A stretch of 64,000 nt of DNA. It comes from Vespula vulgaris (taxonomy: Eukaryota > Arthropoda > Insecta > Hymenoptera > Vespidae). Positions 1 to 12,899 of the stretch are shown one piece after another. Each line of letters opens with the position of its first letter. The first letter of the stretch is position 1. The notes beneath the pieces are model-generated. The model saw nothing but the letters and a program-made list of their open reading frames with translations. It searched no databases and had not been told where the DNA came from. Where the stretch lies: assembly GCF_905475345.1 (NCBI RefSeq), contig NC_066600.1, forward strand, positions 2,173,501 to 2,237,500. The letters run 5' to 3'. A program made the translations under genes and the position numbers.

Positions 1-3000
1 CGACGATTCCTTCTACCGACGATTTTCTCGTCCATCCTTTGTCGTTCCACGAGAAACACGAAACACCTTTCACGAAATTGCAACTTGAAGCTAAAACGTA
101 GTTGAAAGCATAAAGAAAACGATGTATCGCGTCGATCAAAGACTATTCTATATAATCCTTTTATATTTTTCTTTTATTCTCCTTAAAGCTTATCCGTCAA
201 ATATATATATTTCACACGGTACTGTTCCAACTGATTACATAAATACTGTTACGAGTATGAACTCTTAAACCTGTGGATTCGCGAAATATTTTATCGAAAT
301 AACTATCCCTCCAGATCTGTCAGCGATGGAAACAAGAAGCGAAATCCTATTACACGGATTATCCACTTATCGGGACTCGCACGTTCCACTGACCGTTGTA
401 TGATAAATGGAACAGCCATCGTGGTTTACCCTTCTTTTTTTTTTTATCTACGAACCAAACTTGAAAAGTCTTACGTAATATCGATTAATCTTTTGCAACT
501 CGAATTTACATAAAATTTAATTATCGATTCTGTTAATATTCGAGTAATCGTATTAGCAAATAGAAAGACGATAATATGTATATTATTTAAGATAAGTCGG
601 TAAAGTATAGAAGTCTAAAAAGCGTGAGATAGAAAGTTGAGAAGTTTCTAGGGAGTTGAGGAACGTGGTCTGTCAGAAACTCGAACAACGACCCTTCGTG
701 AATACCAAGCGAATTACTATAGAAAGCATTCAATAATAGAATCCTAGAATCTTCTTTATTTCGTTCTTTTATTCGTTCGAAAAAGAAGAAAAATCCCTAA
801 TCTTTAATAACTTCCAGAAAGGGGACTTTCTCAGAGATTTTTCGGGAAAAGTAAACTTATCGAAATTGATATTGCGTTTCATTCGGTAAAGTTTAAAGAT
901 CGTTCCAATAAAGATAGAACGTGTTAACTTTGAAAAGAGATTTCGAAAGGATTTCTTACCGGCATGGTACATTTGATCTAATTAGTTCAAAAAGCGTCAA
1001 AACACGTTTAATGTTTTAAACAATACTTTATCGGATATTTCACCGGCACGTATTGTAAAACGTTATAAACGTAAACAGTTAGTGCTTAATAATTACTTGA
1101 GTAACGCAAAACAGAACATCGGGGAAAATGAAAATAGAACGCGCACTTGTTGCAAACGAATAGATATGAAAAAAGAGAGAGAGAGAATTGAACAAACGAA
1201 AACATTTTTTTTTTATATAAAGACGATTATATCAAAGACATTTCGAGTGGAAGATAATCATTTTCTCGTACAAACATACACTTAATAAAGTTATAATTAT
1301 AGATAGAAGTTATTACGTAATTTTCTTCGTGCTATATTTTAGAAGCTTTTACAGATCAACGCATCGAGTATCTTCCGATGTTAGAAGATCGAGAAAACGT
1401 TGAAATGTCGAGGTGCCAAAATACATCCGAGATATACTCTCGCTCGTTTATCATTCTCTCTTTTTCTCTCTTTTAGCTTTTACAAATTAGAGATCGTTTC
1501 AAAAAATAAATGATATCATCTTACGTTTCTTCGATCGGATTTTGAACTCGACAGGAAATCTTTAAAAAAAATTCTAAAGGAAAGCTCGCTATTGTTCGGA
1601 ATTCATAAACGTATAAACATAACGATGAAAGGAGATACTTGAAAAGCCATGCGGTCGTGCGTCGGCACGCGATTACGTGTGTGATTATAAATCTACGACA
1701 TGTAAATCGGATTCGCGTGAAAACGAGAGAATGGAAGGATTGTAGAAAGAGAAAAGGACACAACGAAACGATTTATGAATATATATATATATATATATGC
1801 ACGTTCTTTCCTATCCGATCCTTTCCACCGCCATTTCGCAGGCACGCACGCACGGACGATCGATAGACATCTAATTAAATTAGCATTACGTTTCAAAATC
1901 GTTCAACTTACACTCGATAAGAGAGTAGACAGTAAGATTATTCTTTTCTTTTATATGGGAAGTTAGTCCCCTTTTGTTTTCTTCTGTCTTAATGCGTAAA
2001 TCGCGTTACTCTTGTATCACGAAGGGGGTAGAATTCGCCAGACGAATATCATTGACGTTTCAGCACGAAGTAATCGAAGAAGGGAAGAAGGCACGCCGGT
2101 GTTACTCGCGTCGTCGTTTTTTTCTAATATCTTTCTTCGAATAATCATCTTCGGTCGGAGATCGTCGACGAACCATCGAAGAAATTGTTCCCTTCGGCTG
2201 ACGATCGCGCGAGGCCGGCGCTACCTTGGCCGTAAACCTCTTCCAATTTTTACACGCGTCCGAGTCATTTCGTTTCTTCGAAATAAAATGCACAGGAAGC
2301 ACCACACTGAACGACAAAGAACGAAGGTCGAATAAACGATGCAAAATAGTTACGAGAGCTTCTTTATTTTCTTTCTTTCTTTTCTAGAACAACATTAAAC
2401 AATGCACCACCACGTGCCGTATCATATCTTACAACACGTCGCCTTTGTCACATCGAGCACATTACCACTAGCATTAACTTTCCTACCCCTATAAATTCCG
2501 CGATACATCGCGCAAGGCTGCTAAAGCGCGACTGACGAACCGCGGCGATCTTCGATGCGGCGAACGTACCCGATGACACTCGGGAAGAGACGAGTGATGG
2601 TAAGGTAGTGGGGAACGAGTCACCCCCGACAGCGCTCGTTTGTAATACATTTTCTTTCAATGTTTTTCTAAAGAAATTCTTGGATATACAAACAAGTTTC
2701 TTCAGGTTCCGATTGGATGTTTTTTTGGAATGTAATGTTTGTGCTATTAGGTCTATTTACTAGAGAGACTATTCGAAAGATATTATTGTCTCCTTTGTGG
2801 TTTGACCTTATATGAAAATAATGATGTTCTTTTATGACCGATTTATCAATGAAATGATGTATTCTATAGTAAGTAAATAAATTCTATCACAACAAAGTGA
2901 AAATGAGCTACGTTTAATTGTACTGATTTGATACTACGATACGAATATTAACTCGCGTGTAGTTACTATTGAGAACAAAAATTTGCCTCCTAAAGCTCGG

Positions 3001-3639
3001 GTCCCCGGGTTCGCTAAGCCCGTACCTACCGATGTAGGTTCCCTGAGGGAAAGAACTATTATTTATTTCTATAAATAACAATGAAACAATAGAAAGTTAA
3101 AGGAAAAGAGTAGTCTCCAACATCCTAGCTTTATCTTCATAGTTATCTTTCTTTCTTAACCACTTGAGAGATTGCTCATACAAACACGTTGTACGTTACG
3201 GTCTCTAATGTCTTGCCACGCGTATGATCGTTTATCCCTTTACTTTAACGAGTAACTACAAAAATCGGTCAAGAAGGGTTCTTTGCTGACAAGCTATAGA
3301 ACCAATGGCATTGTTATGAAAGTAGAGTTAAACATTGTAAATTAGTAAAAAGAAAAAATCTACATGAACTTCTCAATCGTTTATTGTTATAATACTTTAA
3401 AATATTTTAAGATACATCACTTTAAATTATGTTATTCTAAACTATATAAAAAAATATTTTTTATTTATTTTCATTTGTTTGTTATATCCTAACATATTTT
3501 AAGTAGCTAATCATCTGCAGATTTGGAATCTATTACCTTAAAGTGTTCAAATTATGTATAATTATGTACATTATTTATTTATAATTTGTACAGCATCATT
3601 CATATATCTTATGTTATCAAGCCTTATTTGTTTGTTTAT
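1..3639. other. Intergenic DNA, no gene recognised
   Basis: AT-rich DNA with no recognisable protein or RNA gene. Short open frames on both strands have no family features and are broken by simple sequence. Two GC-richer patches (about 2010-2330 and 2420-2640) stand out; the second has a 70-codon minus-strand frame that I do not recognise. A (TA)n run lies at 1779-1798 and a small GC-rich palindromic patch at about 2995-3051. The last 80 bases are probably the 3' UTR of the fucose synthase gene, because TTTATT (AATAAA on the minus strand) occurs near 3576 and 3635. Confidence 0.6.
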
Positions 3640-4969
3640 TTAATTCCTAGCTTGATCATGATTTTTTATATACCAATCGACCGTCTCTTTAATTGCTTGA
3701 TCAAATGGAGTGAATTGAAAATCTGGCAAATAACTTCGTAATTTTGCGTTACTTGCTGTCTTCTTATATTGACCATCTGCAGCACTAACATCGTTACGAA
3801 TTGAACCTTTATAGTTAAAAGCTTTTACTATTGCATTAACAACTTCAGATATCGTTATCTCTTGAGATTCATCAACTGAAAAAGCATTCATTTTTATTAG
3901 ATATAAAATAATACGTAATATGATATAAATAACTGCATTTACCTGATAAAATAATTGGCTCTACAGAATTATATTCTCTGAGAACCCAAATTATTAATTT
4001 TGCCAAATCCAAACTATAAATAAATTGTCTCAAAGGCTTGCCAGAGCCTAATACTGTGAAAACTTTATCTTCTGTATTTCCTGTTAAACATAAAAAATCT
4101 ATATAAGGTACATTTTGAAAAGCATGTTTAGACTAATTCCTAGATTAATTTTTTTACCATCTTCTATTAGATCATATAATCTTCTTATAAGACCTGGTAT
4201 AACATGACTAGCACTAGGATGAAAATTGTCATTTGGTCCAAATACATTACATGGTACAACACTTGTATATAATCTACCATACTGTTCATTGTATCCTTTG
4301 TTTGCAATATCTATTAATCTTTTTGCATAACTATAACCATAATTTGATGGATGTGGTGGGCCATTATGAATCTGAAATGTTATTGTTATATAAGAATATT
4401 GAATGAGATACATAAAAACAATAAGCTGTATTACATACAAATTACCATAGTTTCATCAATAGGGTATGTAGTCTTATCTGGAAATATGCAAGTTGAAAGA
4501 CACGAAACAACTTTATTAACACCAGTCTCATGAGCAGTTTGTAGAATGTTATCATTCATATGAATGTTATTTCTCTATAAATATTACGATATAATTTAAT
4601 TTTTAATAGTTGAACAATTATAATATGATATTGAAAATATAAAATCAGTTACCAAAAAATCTAAATTATGAGCCATGTTATGGAAAAGACCACCAACCAT
4701 AGCAGCTAAATGTATGACATGTGTAGGTTTATGCTTATCAAATAATTCTACAGTACTAACTTTATCACTGCAACAATTATACTTGTTATAAGAATATTCA
4801 AATCTTAATAATAATGCAATATTGTTACATACCACAAATTTGCATCTTTTGAACCAACGAATATCCATTTTTCATCAGGTCTTTTATCTTCCTCAATAAT
4901 TTTTTTAATTGCTGTACCAACTAATCCACTCCCACCAGTTACAAGTATAACTTTTGGATGATTAGACAT
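3640..4969 (-). CDS. GFUS: GDP-L-fucose synthase (GDP-4-keto-6-deoxymannose epimerase/reductase), 6 exons
   Basis: NADP-dependent short-chain dehydrogenase that makes GDP-L-fucose from GDP-4-keto-6-deoxymannose in the cytosol, supplying fucose for glycans and Notch O-fucosylation. Proposed exons: 4969-4833, 4767-4653, 4574-4446, 4371-4158, 4080-3943 and 3875-3640. They join in phase to 322 residues, close to the roughly 320 of animal homologues. The Rossmann motif TGGSGLVG is at residues 11-18, the family signature HLAAMVGGLF is in exon 2, the catalytic Ser region SCLSTCIFPDKTTYP is in exon 3, and the Tyr-x3-Lys pair (YSYAK, about residues 140-144) is in exon 4. The C-terminal DGQYKKTASNAKLRSYLPDF segment is also typical. 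The start was chosen at MSNHPKV, which directly precedes the first beta strand. The gene is divergent from the NBAS homologue. Confidence 0.94.
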
Positions 4970-5497
4970 ATTTATAACTACTAAAAAAAAAAACAAGAAT
5001 TATAAAGCAAAAGAAATAATTAAGAGAATATTTTTTTACATTATCTACTACTTATCTTACATTAGATTTGTCTCTCAAATACTCTATCCAATGTAATTAT
5101 AAAGTATTTTAAATGCTATCACCAATTTGTTAACAAAAAATTTGTAGAATATTGTATTAGAATTATTGCATCTTTTAATCCTATTAGATGCACGTGTTAA
5201 ACGGTTATGTTGCATATATATCAAGAAGATGCATATCCAACTTAACAGCACAAATTAAACAATTAAATGTTAAAAAACAGATGGCGTTCAATACCGACAT
5301 TTATGATATAGATGCCACGCTCTAGTTCCTTAAATAACGTGCTACCATCTACAACTTCGAGACTAATTCAAGACTCACGTATCGGTTGAGTTGGTGCATC
5401 GTTGTCCACCTAGATCCAGCAATAGTAATTCCAGATGATCAATTTCTTGTTTATGAGGAATTGACAGAATGTGTTTGATTATTTTCTTACTTGTAAA
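4970..5497. promoter_or_regulatory. Divergent promoter region between GFUS and NBAS
   Basis: The 528 bases between two opposite start codons hold no ORF of note. They must contain both 5' leaders and promoters, or first noncoding exons. I see no clear TATA box in a useful place. Assignment as a bidirectional promoter is inferred from gene layout only. Confidence 0.5.
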
Positions 5498-8400
5498 ATG
5501 GAAGACACAAATGATTTCTCAAATGAACCAATTCTCTATGAACTATTAGAATACTTCATTCGAAAACAGGAGCCAGAATTAATAGTAAGTAAGAATTTAT
5601 TGTATTCTCAACATTTTGTTATTATATTTTACTGATATGCCTATCTGCATAATTCTTTTAGAAATGTAAAAATGATACTGTTATTTTGCCAACTACTGGG
5701 ACTATAAAGAATGCATTGAGATATCTTAATAATAGATATTCTTTACCAGAAAGTATATCACAGCAAATTAGTCTTACATTACCATGGAAAATTGCAGTAG
5801 GAGATTGTGGTCGTTTGTTGGCTGTATTGCAAGAAAATGTCATAGAAATACGGAAAGCAAAAGATGAATCAATTATTGGCAAAGCTTCTGGTATATTTAT
5901 TTATGTAATATTTATGGAATATGAAGTATCAATGAAATTTATATAGAACTTAATAATACTTGATTTTTTAGTTCCAAAAGATGCTTTCCCACAATGGCGA
6001 AAACTTATATGGAGTCCAGATGGAACAATTTTAGTTTTAGCATCTAGTAATGGATATATATCATTTTATAATTCATTAGGAAATAATATCTTTAACATAA
6101 ATCCAAAAACAATATCACCAAATCCAGAAATATTGGAAGCTGGAGATGCAATAGCATCTATAATATTTCTTGATCCAAGAACAAAGAATGAAAAGTGGTC
6201 TTATGAATTTATATTAATTACATACAGTGGCCTTTTAAAATCTTATCATGTATCTTTATCCAATGGCTTTAGTTTTAACTATGAGTTTTCTTTTTGTAAC
6301 TTTTATAAAAATGGAGTCAATGCAGTTGCATATGATGAAAAACATTCCTTATTTTATGTTGCTGGTAATGCAATCACAAAAAAGTTGACAGTAAGTTTAA
6401 ACTATAAAAAATTATTCGTGCATGAAATGTTTGTTAAATTTCATCTATTTTATCTTAGTCTACAGCATCAGAGACTGGATTAACTTCATGGAGATTGCTG
6501 AATGATTATCCATATTGTCAATTATCATTTACTTTTAATGAAAATACTGAGACTAAATCAAGATTTTCTCTGTGGAATATTATACCTACTTTATATTTTC
6601 GAGTAGAATCAATAATATTTAATATACGAATATCTCCAAACAATAAGTCATTAATATGCTTACATACAGATGGATCTGTATCACTTTGGAGATTACCAAA
6701 TTTAATATTACAAAATAAATGGAAATTGCAAGAACAACCAGGTTTCAATATATCTAATCCATTAGGACTTATAAAGTTTAAAAAGTTCCCATCTGGTTTC
6801 ACAGAATTTCATCCTGTAGATATAGGATGGTGGTCTAACCAGGTAATATTTAATGTTTTTCATTCAATATGCAATTATATATATGGGCTATTTTATAAGA
6901 TGATTTTATAAAGTATATCTCTTTTAAAGGCTATTATCATAGCAAGATATACAGGATCCATTTCAGTATGTTCAACCAAAAATCTGAATAATCTATTGGG
7001 ATCAAGTCCAGAATTTTTAGCTGGTCAACCACAAATTTGTGAGTTAGGTCCAGGTCGTGGATTTTTATGTTTAGATTGTGAGTCTTATGTAACAAGTAAA
7101 AAACGGAATAGAGAATCTAATACTGAAGGTCAACTTTTAGGTTGGTGGTTAATATTTCTTATTAATATCACATTTAATTTTATATAATTAATTTTTGAAG
7201 TAAAATTATTTAAATTTATTTTTTTAGAGGCATCATCAGAAAGTGAAAAAGAAAGTGATGAATTAGAACCTATTACTATTTTAAATTATACTACAGAATT
7301 AGTACAAAGTACTTTATATTCAATTACTGATATGGAAAGATTTCAACCAAAAAGAAAACGTTCAAAAGTTTTATATAGAACTTATAGAATTTTAGGACTT
7401 AAAAGCACTACTCCTGAAGAATTATATACTAGAAAAATAGATATTGAGGTATTTATATAATATAACAATTCTAATGTTAGAATGATAAAGAAAAAAAATG
7501 AAATATTTATTATATATACATAATATGTTATATATGGTTATTTATATTCTAGGAATATGAAGAGGCTTTAGTACTGGCTAATACATATAATTTAGATACA
7601 GATCTTGTATATCAAACACAATGGCGAAAATCTAAGTTATCATTAAATGCTATTCATGAACATTTAAGTAAAGTTACAAAGAGATCTTGGGTTTTAAATG
7701 AATGTGTTACTCGTGTACCAGATACAATTGAAGCTGCAAGAGAATTATTAAATTTTGGATTAAAAGGTGCTAATTTAGAAACATTATTAGCCATTGGTAC
7801 ATATGATGATGGAAAATTTGTATTAGCTGATACCGTTGATGATACAGCTAAATTGGATCAAGAAAGTAATTTAAAGCAGGTACATTTTATATAAAACGCA
7901 GAAATATAAAACTGAATAAGTATTTATGAATATTATAAAAATTTGCAGATTCAAAGAATAAACAAAATCATTGAATCTATTGATGTCAATAACTTATCAG
8001 AAGCACAAAAGGACTTAATTAAATATAGAAGATCACTTTTGAATCATTTAGATAAATTACTTACTTATGAAATTATTCTTGGACCTTCTCTCCCATATGA
8101 TAAAAATTTTTATGAAAAATTTAGACAGCTTTCCATCATTGAAAACGCTGTTAGGTATATTTTTTATATTTATTACTATTCATTCTACCTGAAAATCCAA
8201 GTAAATTGATATACATATTTATTTCATTATATACAGATTTGCAAAAGACAGTGACTGTAGAGCAGTAGAAATTATGTTTGCTTATTATGGTAACATATTG
8301 TTACCACATTGGTTAGCTATCATAAGTTTTTTCCCAGAAACATTAAATCCTTCAAATTATCAAAAGCTGCTACCACATTGTGATTTAGAAGGACAACTGT

Positions 8401-11400
8401 TTTTACCAGATCAATATGAATTACGTCAAAAGGATTGGTCTGAGAGAAATATTTTTGATGAAGTAATTAACTTCATAGAGGATGATCAATCTCAATTACT
8501 TTATGAAACAGATCCATCATTGGATATATATAAGTATGATCCATTATTGGATATATATATATATAAAGATCATTTACTTATATAAATGTATTAAACACAT
8601 TCAAATAACAATTAATATTTATGCTTTTAGAAATGCACAACTTACACCAAACTTATTACAAAAATGGTATAGATGTAGAGCATGTGAAATTGAGAAAATT
8701 AGTTTTATGGTAGACAATGCATTGGAATTAATCAGGATAGGAAAATTGCATAATATTAATAATTTAGAAGATTTGTTAATAGATTTGGAAACATTGGATG
8801 ATCTAGTTTATAAAGTTTATCTGGATGATATGTCATTGAACAAATTAGAGAAATTAAATAATCTAGAAAAGATTAAATTACTAATGACAGGATCAGAAGA
8901 AAATAATTTTGTTGATAATGTACAAAATCTTATACTACCATTTATAAAGAGAAGGAATAAGTATTCTGTATGTAATAACATTATTCTAAAATTATATTTT
9001 TTCTAACGTTCTAATTATTTTTTATAAATTTCAAGGAGAAAAATTCTGAAGAAAATTTACTACATAATTACTTGGTCTGTATAAGTAAGGACGACCTTAG
9101 ATTACCTGTTAAATTTTTTGAATATTTAAAACAATTTGGTGAAACAGATATAATGTTAGTAATGAAAGATGTTGTAACCATAGCTTTAGATTGCATATAT
9201 GCATGTAATGATTTAAATATGTATCAAAAAGCAAAATATATCTTAGATACTATATCAAAAGATCAATATCGTAAAGGAAAATATGACAGTTCGTTTGAAG
9301 AACTCGATAAAGAACTCGAAGGTATGAAAATTTTAAATAAATATGGAGTTAAAACAACAATAAATTATTTGCATAATAATAAAAACAATCCTGAAGATGT
9401 GAAGTTACTATTAAACCAAATGGCAAGAAGTTTGAACAAATCGTAAGTATACTATGTTTTCTATAATCAATTTTAAGATGTGATAAGAATAATTTGTTAT
9501 TATAATTTTACAGAATACCACATCCAGATGAAAAACAATGGGCTCAATTATTGAATCAAATGTTAGAAATTCGTGGCATGTTATTTACATGTATTGATAT
9601 TGAAATATGTTTTGAAATTTGTGTATCTGCTAGATTAATGTCAGGAGATAAATCTAATATTCAAACTTGTGTTACATTGATAGAAACAAGAAAAAAAGAG
9701 GAATCCTTATTGAAAGTTTCATACAATAAAGCTGTCAATCTTATAATAGAAGCTAGTAAAGAATATTTCAACAGCTCCAAAAGCCTTACTGATCCAAATA
9801 TGGAATTAGCCAAGTAAACGTTTATTTTTACTATAATAATAAAAATAATTTATTATAGGAATGGTATTTATATATTTTTTAAATAAATACATTAATGATT
9901 TCAGGACTTGCTTGCACTTGATTCTTGATGATAATTATATTATTAGAGAAGAATATGATTTGATTAATTCACTTCAAATTTTGAACGAATTTAATGTAGA
10001 TATACTACCGCTTCAAGTAAGATCCACGCAAGATAAATTAAAATTAATAGAAGATTGTTTAAATAAACGTGAAGATGCTTATAAAAGTCGTCAACGATTA
10101 TTAATGTTAGCAAATTATCTACATATTGAAAAAAATAGTACTAGATTGCGCGAAGGAAAAGTTTTAGAACTCGTGGCGAAAAAAGCATTACAGGTCAATT
10201 TTATTATTAAGAGATTTTCTACACTGTTTATAACATATGTGTTACAAACAAATTTCATTTATAGGTCCACGACTATAACACTTGTGCATCTACTTGCCAA
10301 CAACTGATGCAAATTAATTATATTCCTATATGGACAGTGGTATTTGAACTAGGATGTTCTGAAAATTTTCGAGATTTACAAACTCGTAAGAAATGTTTAT
10401 GGTTTGCTATAAATAATGGACCTAATGATATATTAATCAAAGCTTTGGAATGCGTGCATTTAATTGAAGTGCAAATATTGCATGAAAATTTACAATTGTG
10501 GATGCCCAATGATATATCTGAAGATCTTGATGAGATTGAAAGTGAAGATGAATTTATAGATGCTATGACTACAGTAAGTTGAATGAATTAACATTTATAA
10601 AAAATATACAACTCATTAAAAAAAGGTATATATAATATAAAAATTATTATTTTATTGCATTTTAGCCTCAAGTAGAAAAAAAAGAATTTATTCCTAAGGT
10701 ATTTGAAACATCAACAGAAATTGTAAAAACTTCTGCAAACATTATGAAAAATTCAACATATGGATTAATCAAGAATATAGGGAATACAGATTTTTGGAAA
10801 TCAAGATTAAAATTTAGTTTCAGTAATTCATTACAAAAAGAAACGCAAAATGAAAATGAAAGTAATGAGCATGAAAATACAAATATTCAAAGTTTCTCTT
10901 GTTTTTATGAAACTTTACATACAAATGAGAGAACCAGTAATCTTGATACAAAATACGTAAATTATTCTATGTTAGAAGTTCAAAATACTAAATTAAAATT
11001 ATGTAGAGCATTATTGAGAATAAGTTTATTGACTGAAGCTTCTTGTTATGGCCATGAAGTAAATGATATTAATCATTGTAAGTATTATACAATAGTATAA
11101 AAAAAAAAATTAATTTTATTATATCTAATGTACTTTTTTTATTTTATTAGTGCTTTTAGAATGTGCAAAACATACTATTCATGAAGATTGGTTGCTAAGT
11201 GTAGCATACTTGCTGAGTCTAAATAAAACTTATATGTCAGATATTCTATCTATTTTTATGAATTTACCAAGAAATGAATTATGCATAGAAACAGTTATAT
11301 ATTACTATTCTTTAGAACTTCATAAACAATTATGTAATAATACTGAAAAATTATACATGTATGATCCATTATGTTTAATAAGCAAGGCACTAACACTTGC

Positions 11401-12554
11401 AACAAATTGTGATGAATGTGACATACAAAAGGCATTATTGCACTGTAAATCCTATTTAATGAATGATAACAAACTAACAAGATTGCTGTCAACAAATTCT
11501 GATGAAGATATGAATGATGAAAAATTTAATGTTCCTGAACATAGCAAAAGTATAAGCAAACAAACAAATATAGAGTATAATAATGGAGTAACAACATTAA
11601 GTTCAGATTCAATGAAAGATGAAGTATCATCTACATTATTTGATTATAAAGATGATGAATGGACAGATGATTGGAGCAATTTTTCTGATGCTGATCTAGA
11701 TGAAACTGTAAATAGTATCACACAAAGAGAAATTACAGGTGAAGATAAAATTTATACGGAAGAAGATCGTTTTAAAGTTTTCACGAAAATGTACACAGAA
11801 ATAAAAAATATGCAAGATTACAAACAAGTTAAGAATATTTTATCGACGTGGCCAGCTTTTAATAAGTCTGAATTTACTACAGTTAATATACACCCTATAT
11901 TACAAATGATTAAAATAGTTCGTACGTGTATCATAGCCGAAGATACTGCCCAATATGAAGATCAAGTATTACAAGAGTATAAAGATCTCATTACAATGAT
12001 ATCTGAAACAAATGTGAGTTTAATTTGATTCATTGTATTGTATCAGTTAATTTATTTTTTGCATAATTAATACTTTTTTTTTTTTAGATACTCAGGGAAT
12101 TTCTAAAACAGGAACTTGATAACATTCCTCTAGATCACAGTCTTCATATACGTCTTTGTACAAATGACCCAATATTTCATAAAGAGGCAGTAGATATACT
12201 TCAAAAAGAGAAAAAGGTTTGTTTTAATTACCAATTAAAAAATTACATTTATAATCTATGTAACTAAATTTCTTTTTTTAGATGAAGCTCTCATTAATAA
12301 CGCTAAAAGAAATCTTTTTAAAAAACTTAACTTCTTATTTTGAGCCAGATCATGAGATATACAAACAAATAATTAAACATATTTTTATAAAACGATCTTT
12401 GCCATATATTGAAGAAAATACAGCAGTACTTGTAGAAAAATTAATGGAACAAAAACATGTGATGCATGCTTTAAGTGTAATAAGTATGGCAAAAAATATA
12501 CCTACATCTTTAAGTACTTTTGGAACTTGTTTTCAGTTACTAATGAAAAAATAA
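5498..12554 (+). CDS. NBAS: NBAS homologue (neuroblastoma-amplified sequence; NRZ/Dsl1 tether, Sec39 family), 18 exons
   Basis: Large ER-associated subunit of the NRZ (Dsl1) complex, which tethers retrograde COPI vesicles; in animals it is also linked to nonsense-mediated decay. Proposed exons: 5498-5584, 5662-5890, 5972-6390, 6459-6842, 6930-7140, 7228-7448, 7553-7879, 7949-8154, 8237-8533, 8631-8967, 9036-9442, 9514-9813, 9905-10193, 10265-10573, 10666-11077, 11151-12013, 12088-12216 and 12282-12554. All phases match and give 1899 residues (human NBAS is about 2370). The N-terminal part matches the NBAS WD40-like region (PWKIAVGDCGRLLAVLQE, then IWSPDGTILVLASSNGYI). The remainder is helical Sec39-like repeat (for example HWLAIISFFPETLNPSNYQK). 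A Trp/acidic stretch sits near residue 1645. The family call rests on remembered motifs, and exon borders were predicted by eye. Confidence 0.85.
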
Positions 12555-12899
12555 TTTTCATTTACAATAGCATATACTGAAATATTAATTGTATATAATA
12601 TATATATATATAAATGTTATAAAAAATGACTTTTTATTAGAACAATGTAATTTTCTTTCACTCATGTTATAATATTCAAATACGTGTAATTATATAACAT
12701 ACGAAAAAAGCAGAACATAGAAAAAACGAGTTGTATTTTTCTACTTGAATATATATTAGTTTACGTGACAAGCCAAATGTTTACAATACATTAATCGCTG
12801 TAAATTGTATAAAAAGCATTATGATGAACCAAATTAACCTAAAATATGGAATAATTATATTAATGCTGGAAATCAATTTATGAAGTCACTGGTAGATTA
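12555..12899. other. Convergent 3' intergenic region between NBAS and CCT6
   Basis: Very AT-rich 345-base spacer between two opposing stop codons, with a (TA)n run at about 12597-12611. TTTATT at about 12632 would serve as AATAAA for CCT6 on the minus strand, so the two 3' UTRs may overlap. No gene is seen. Confidence 0.5.
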
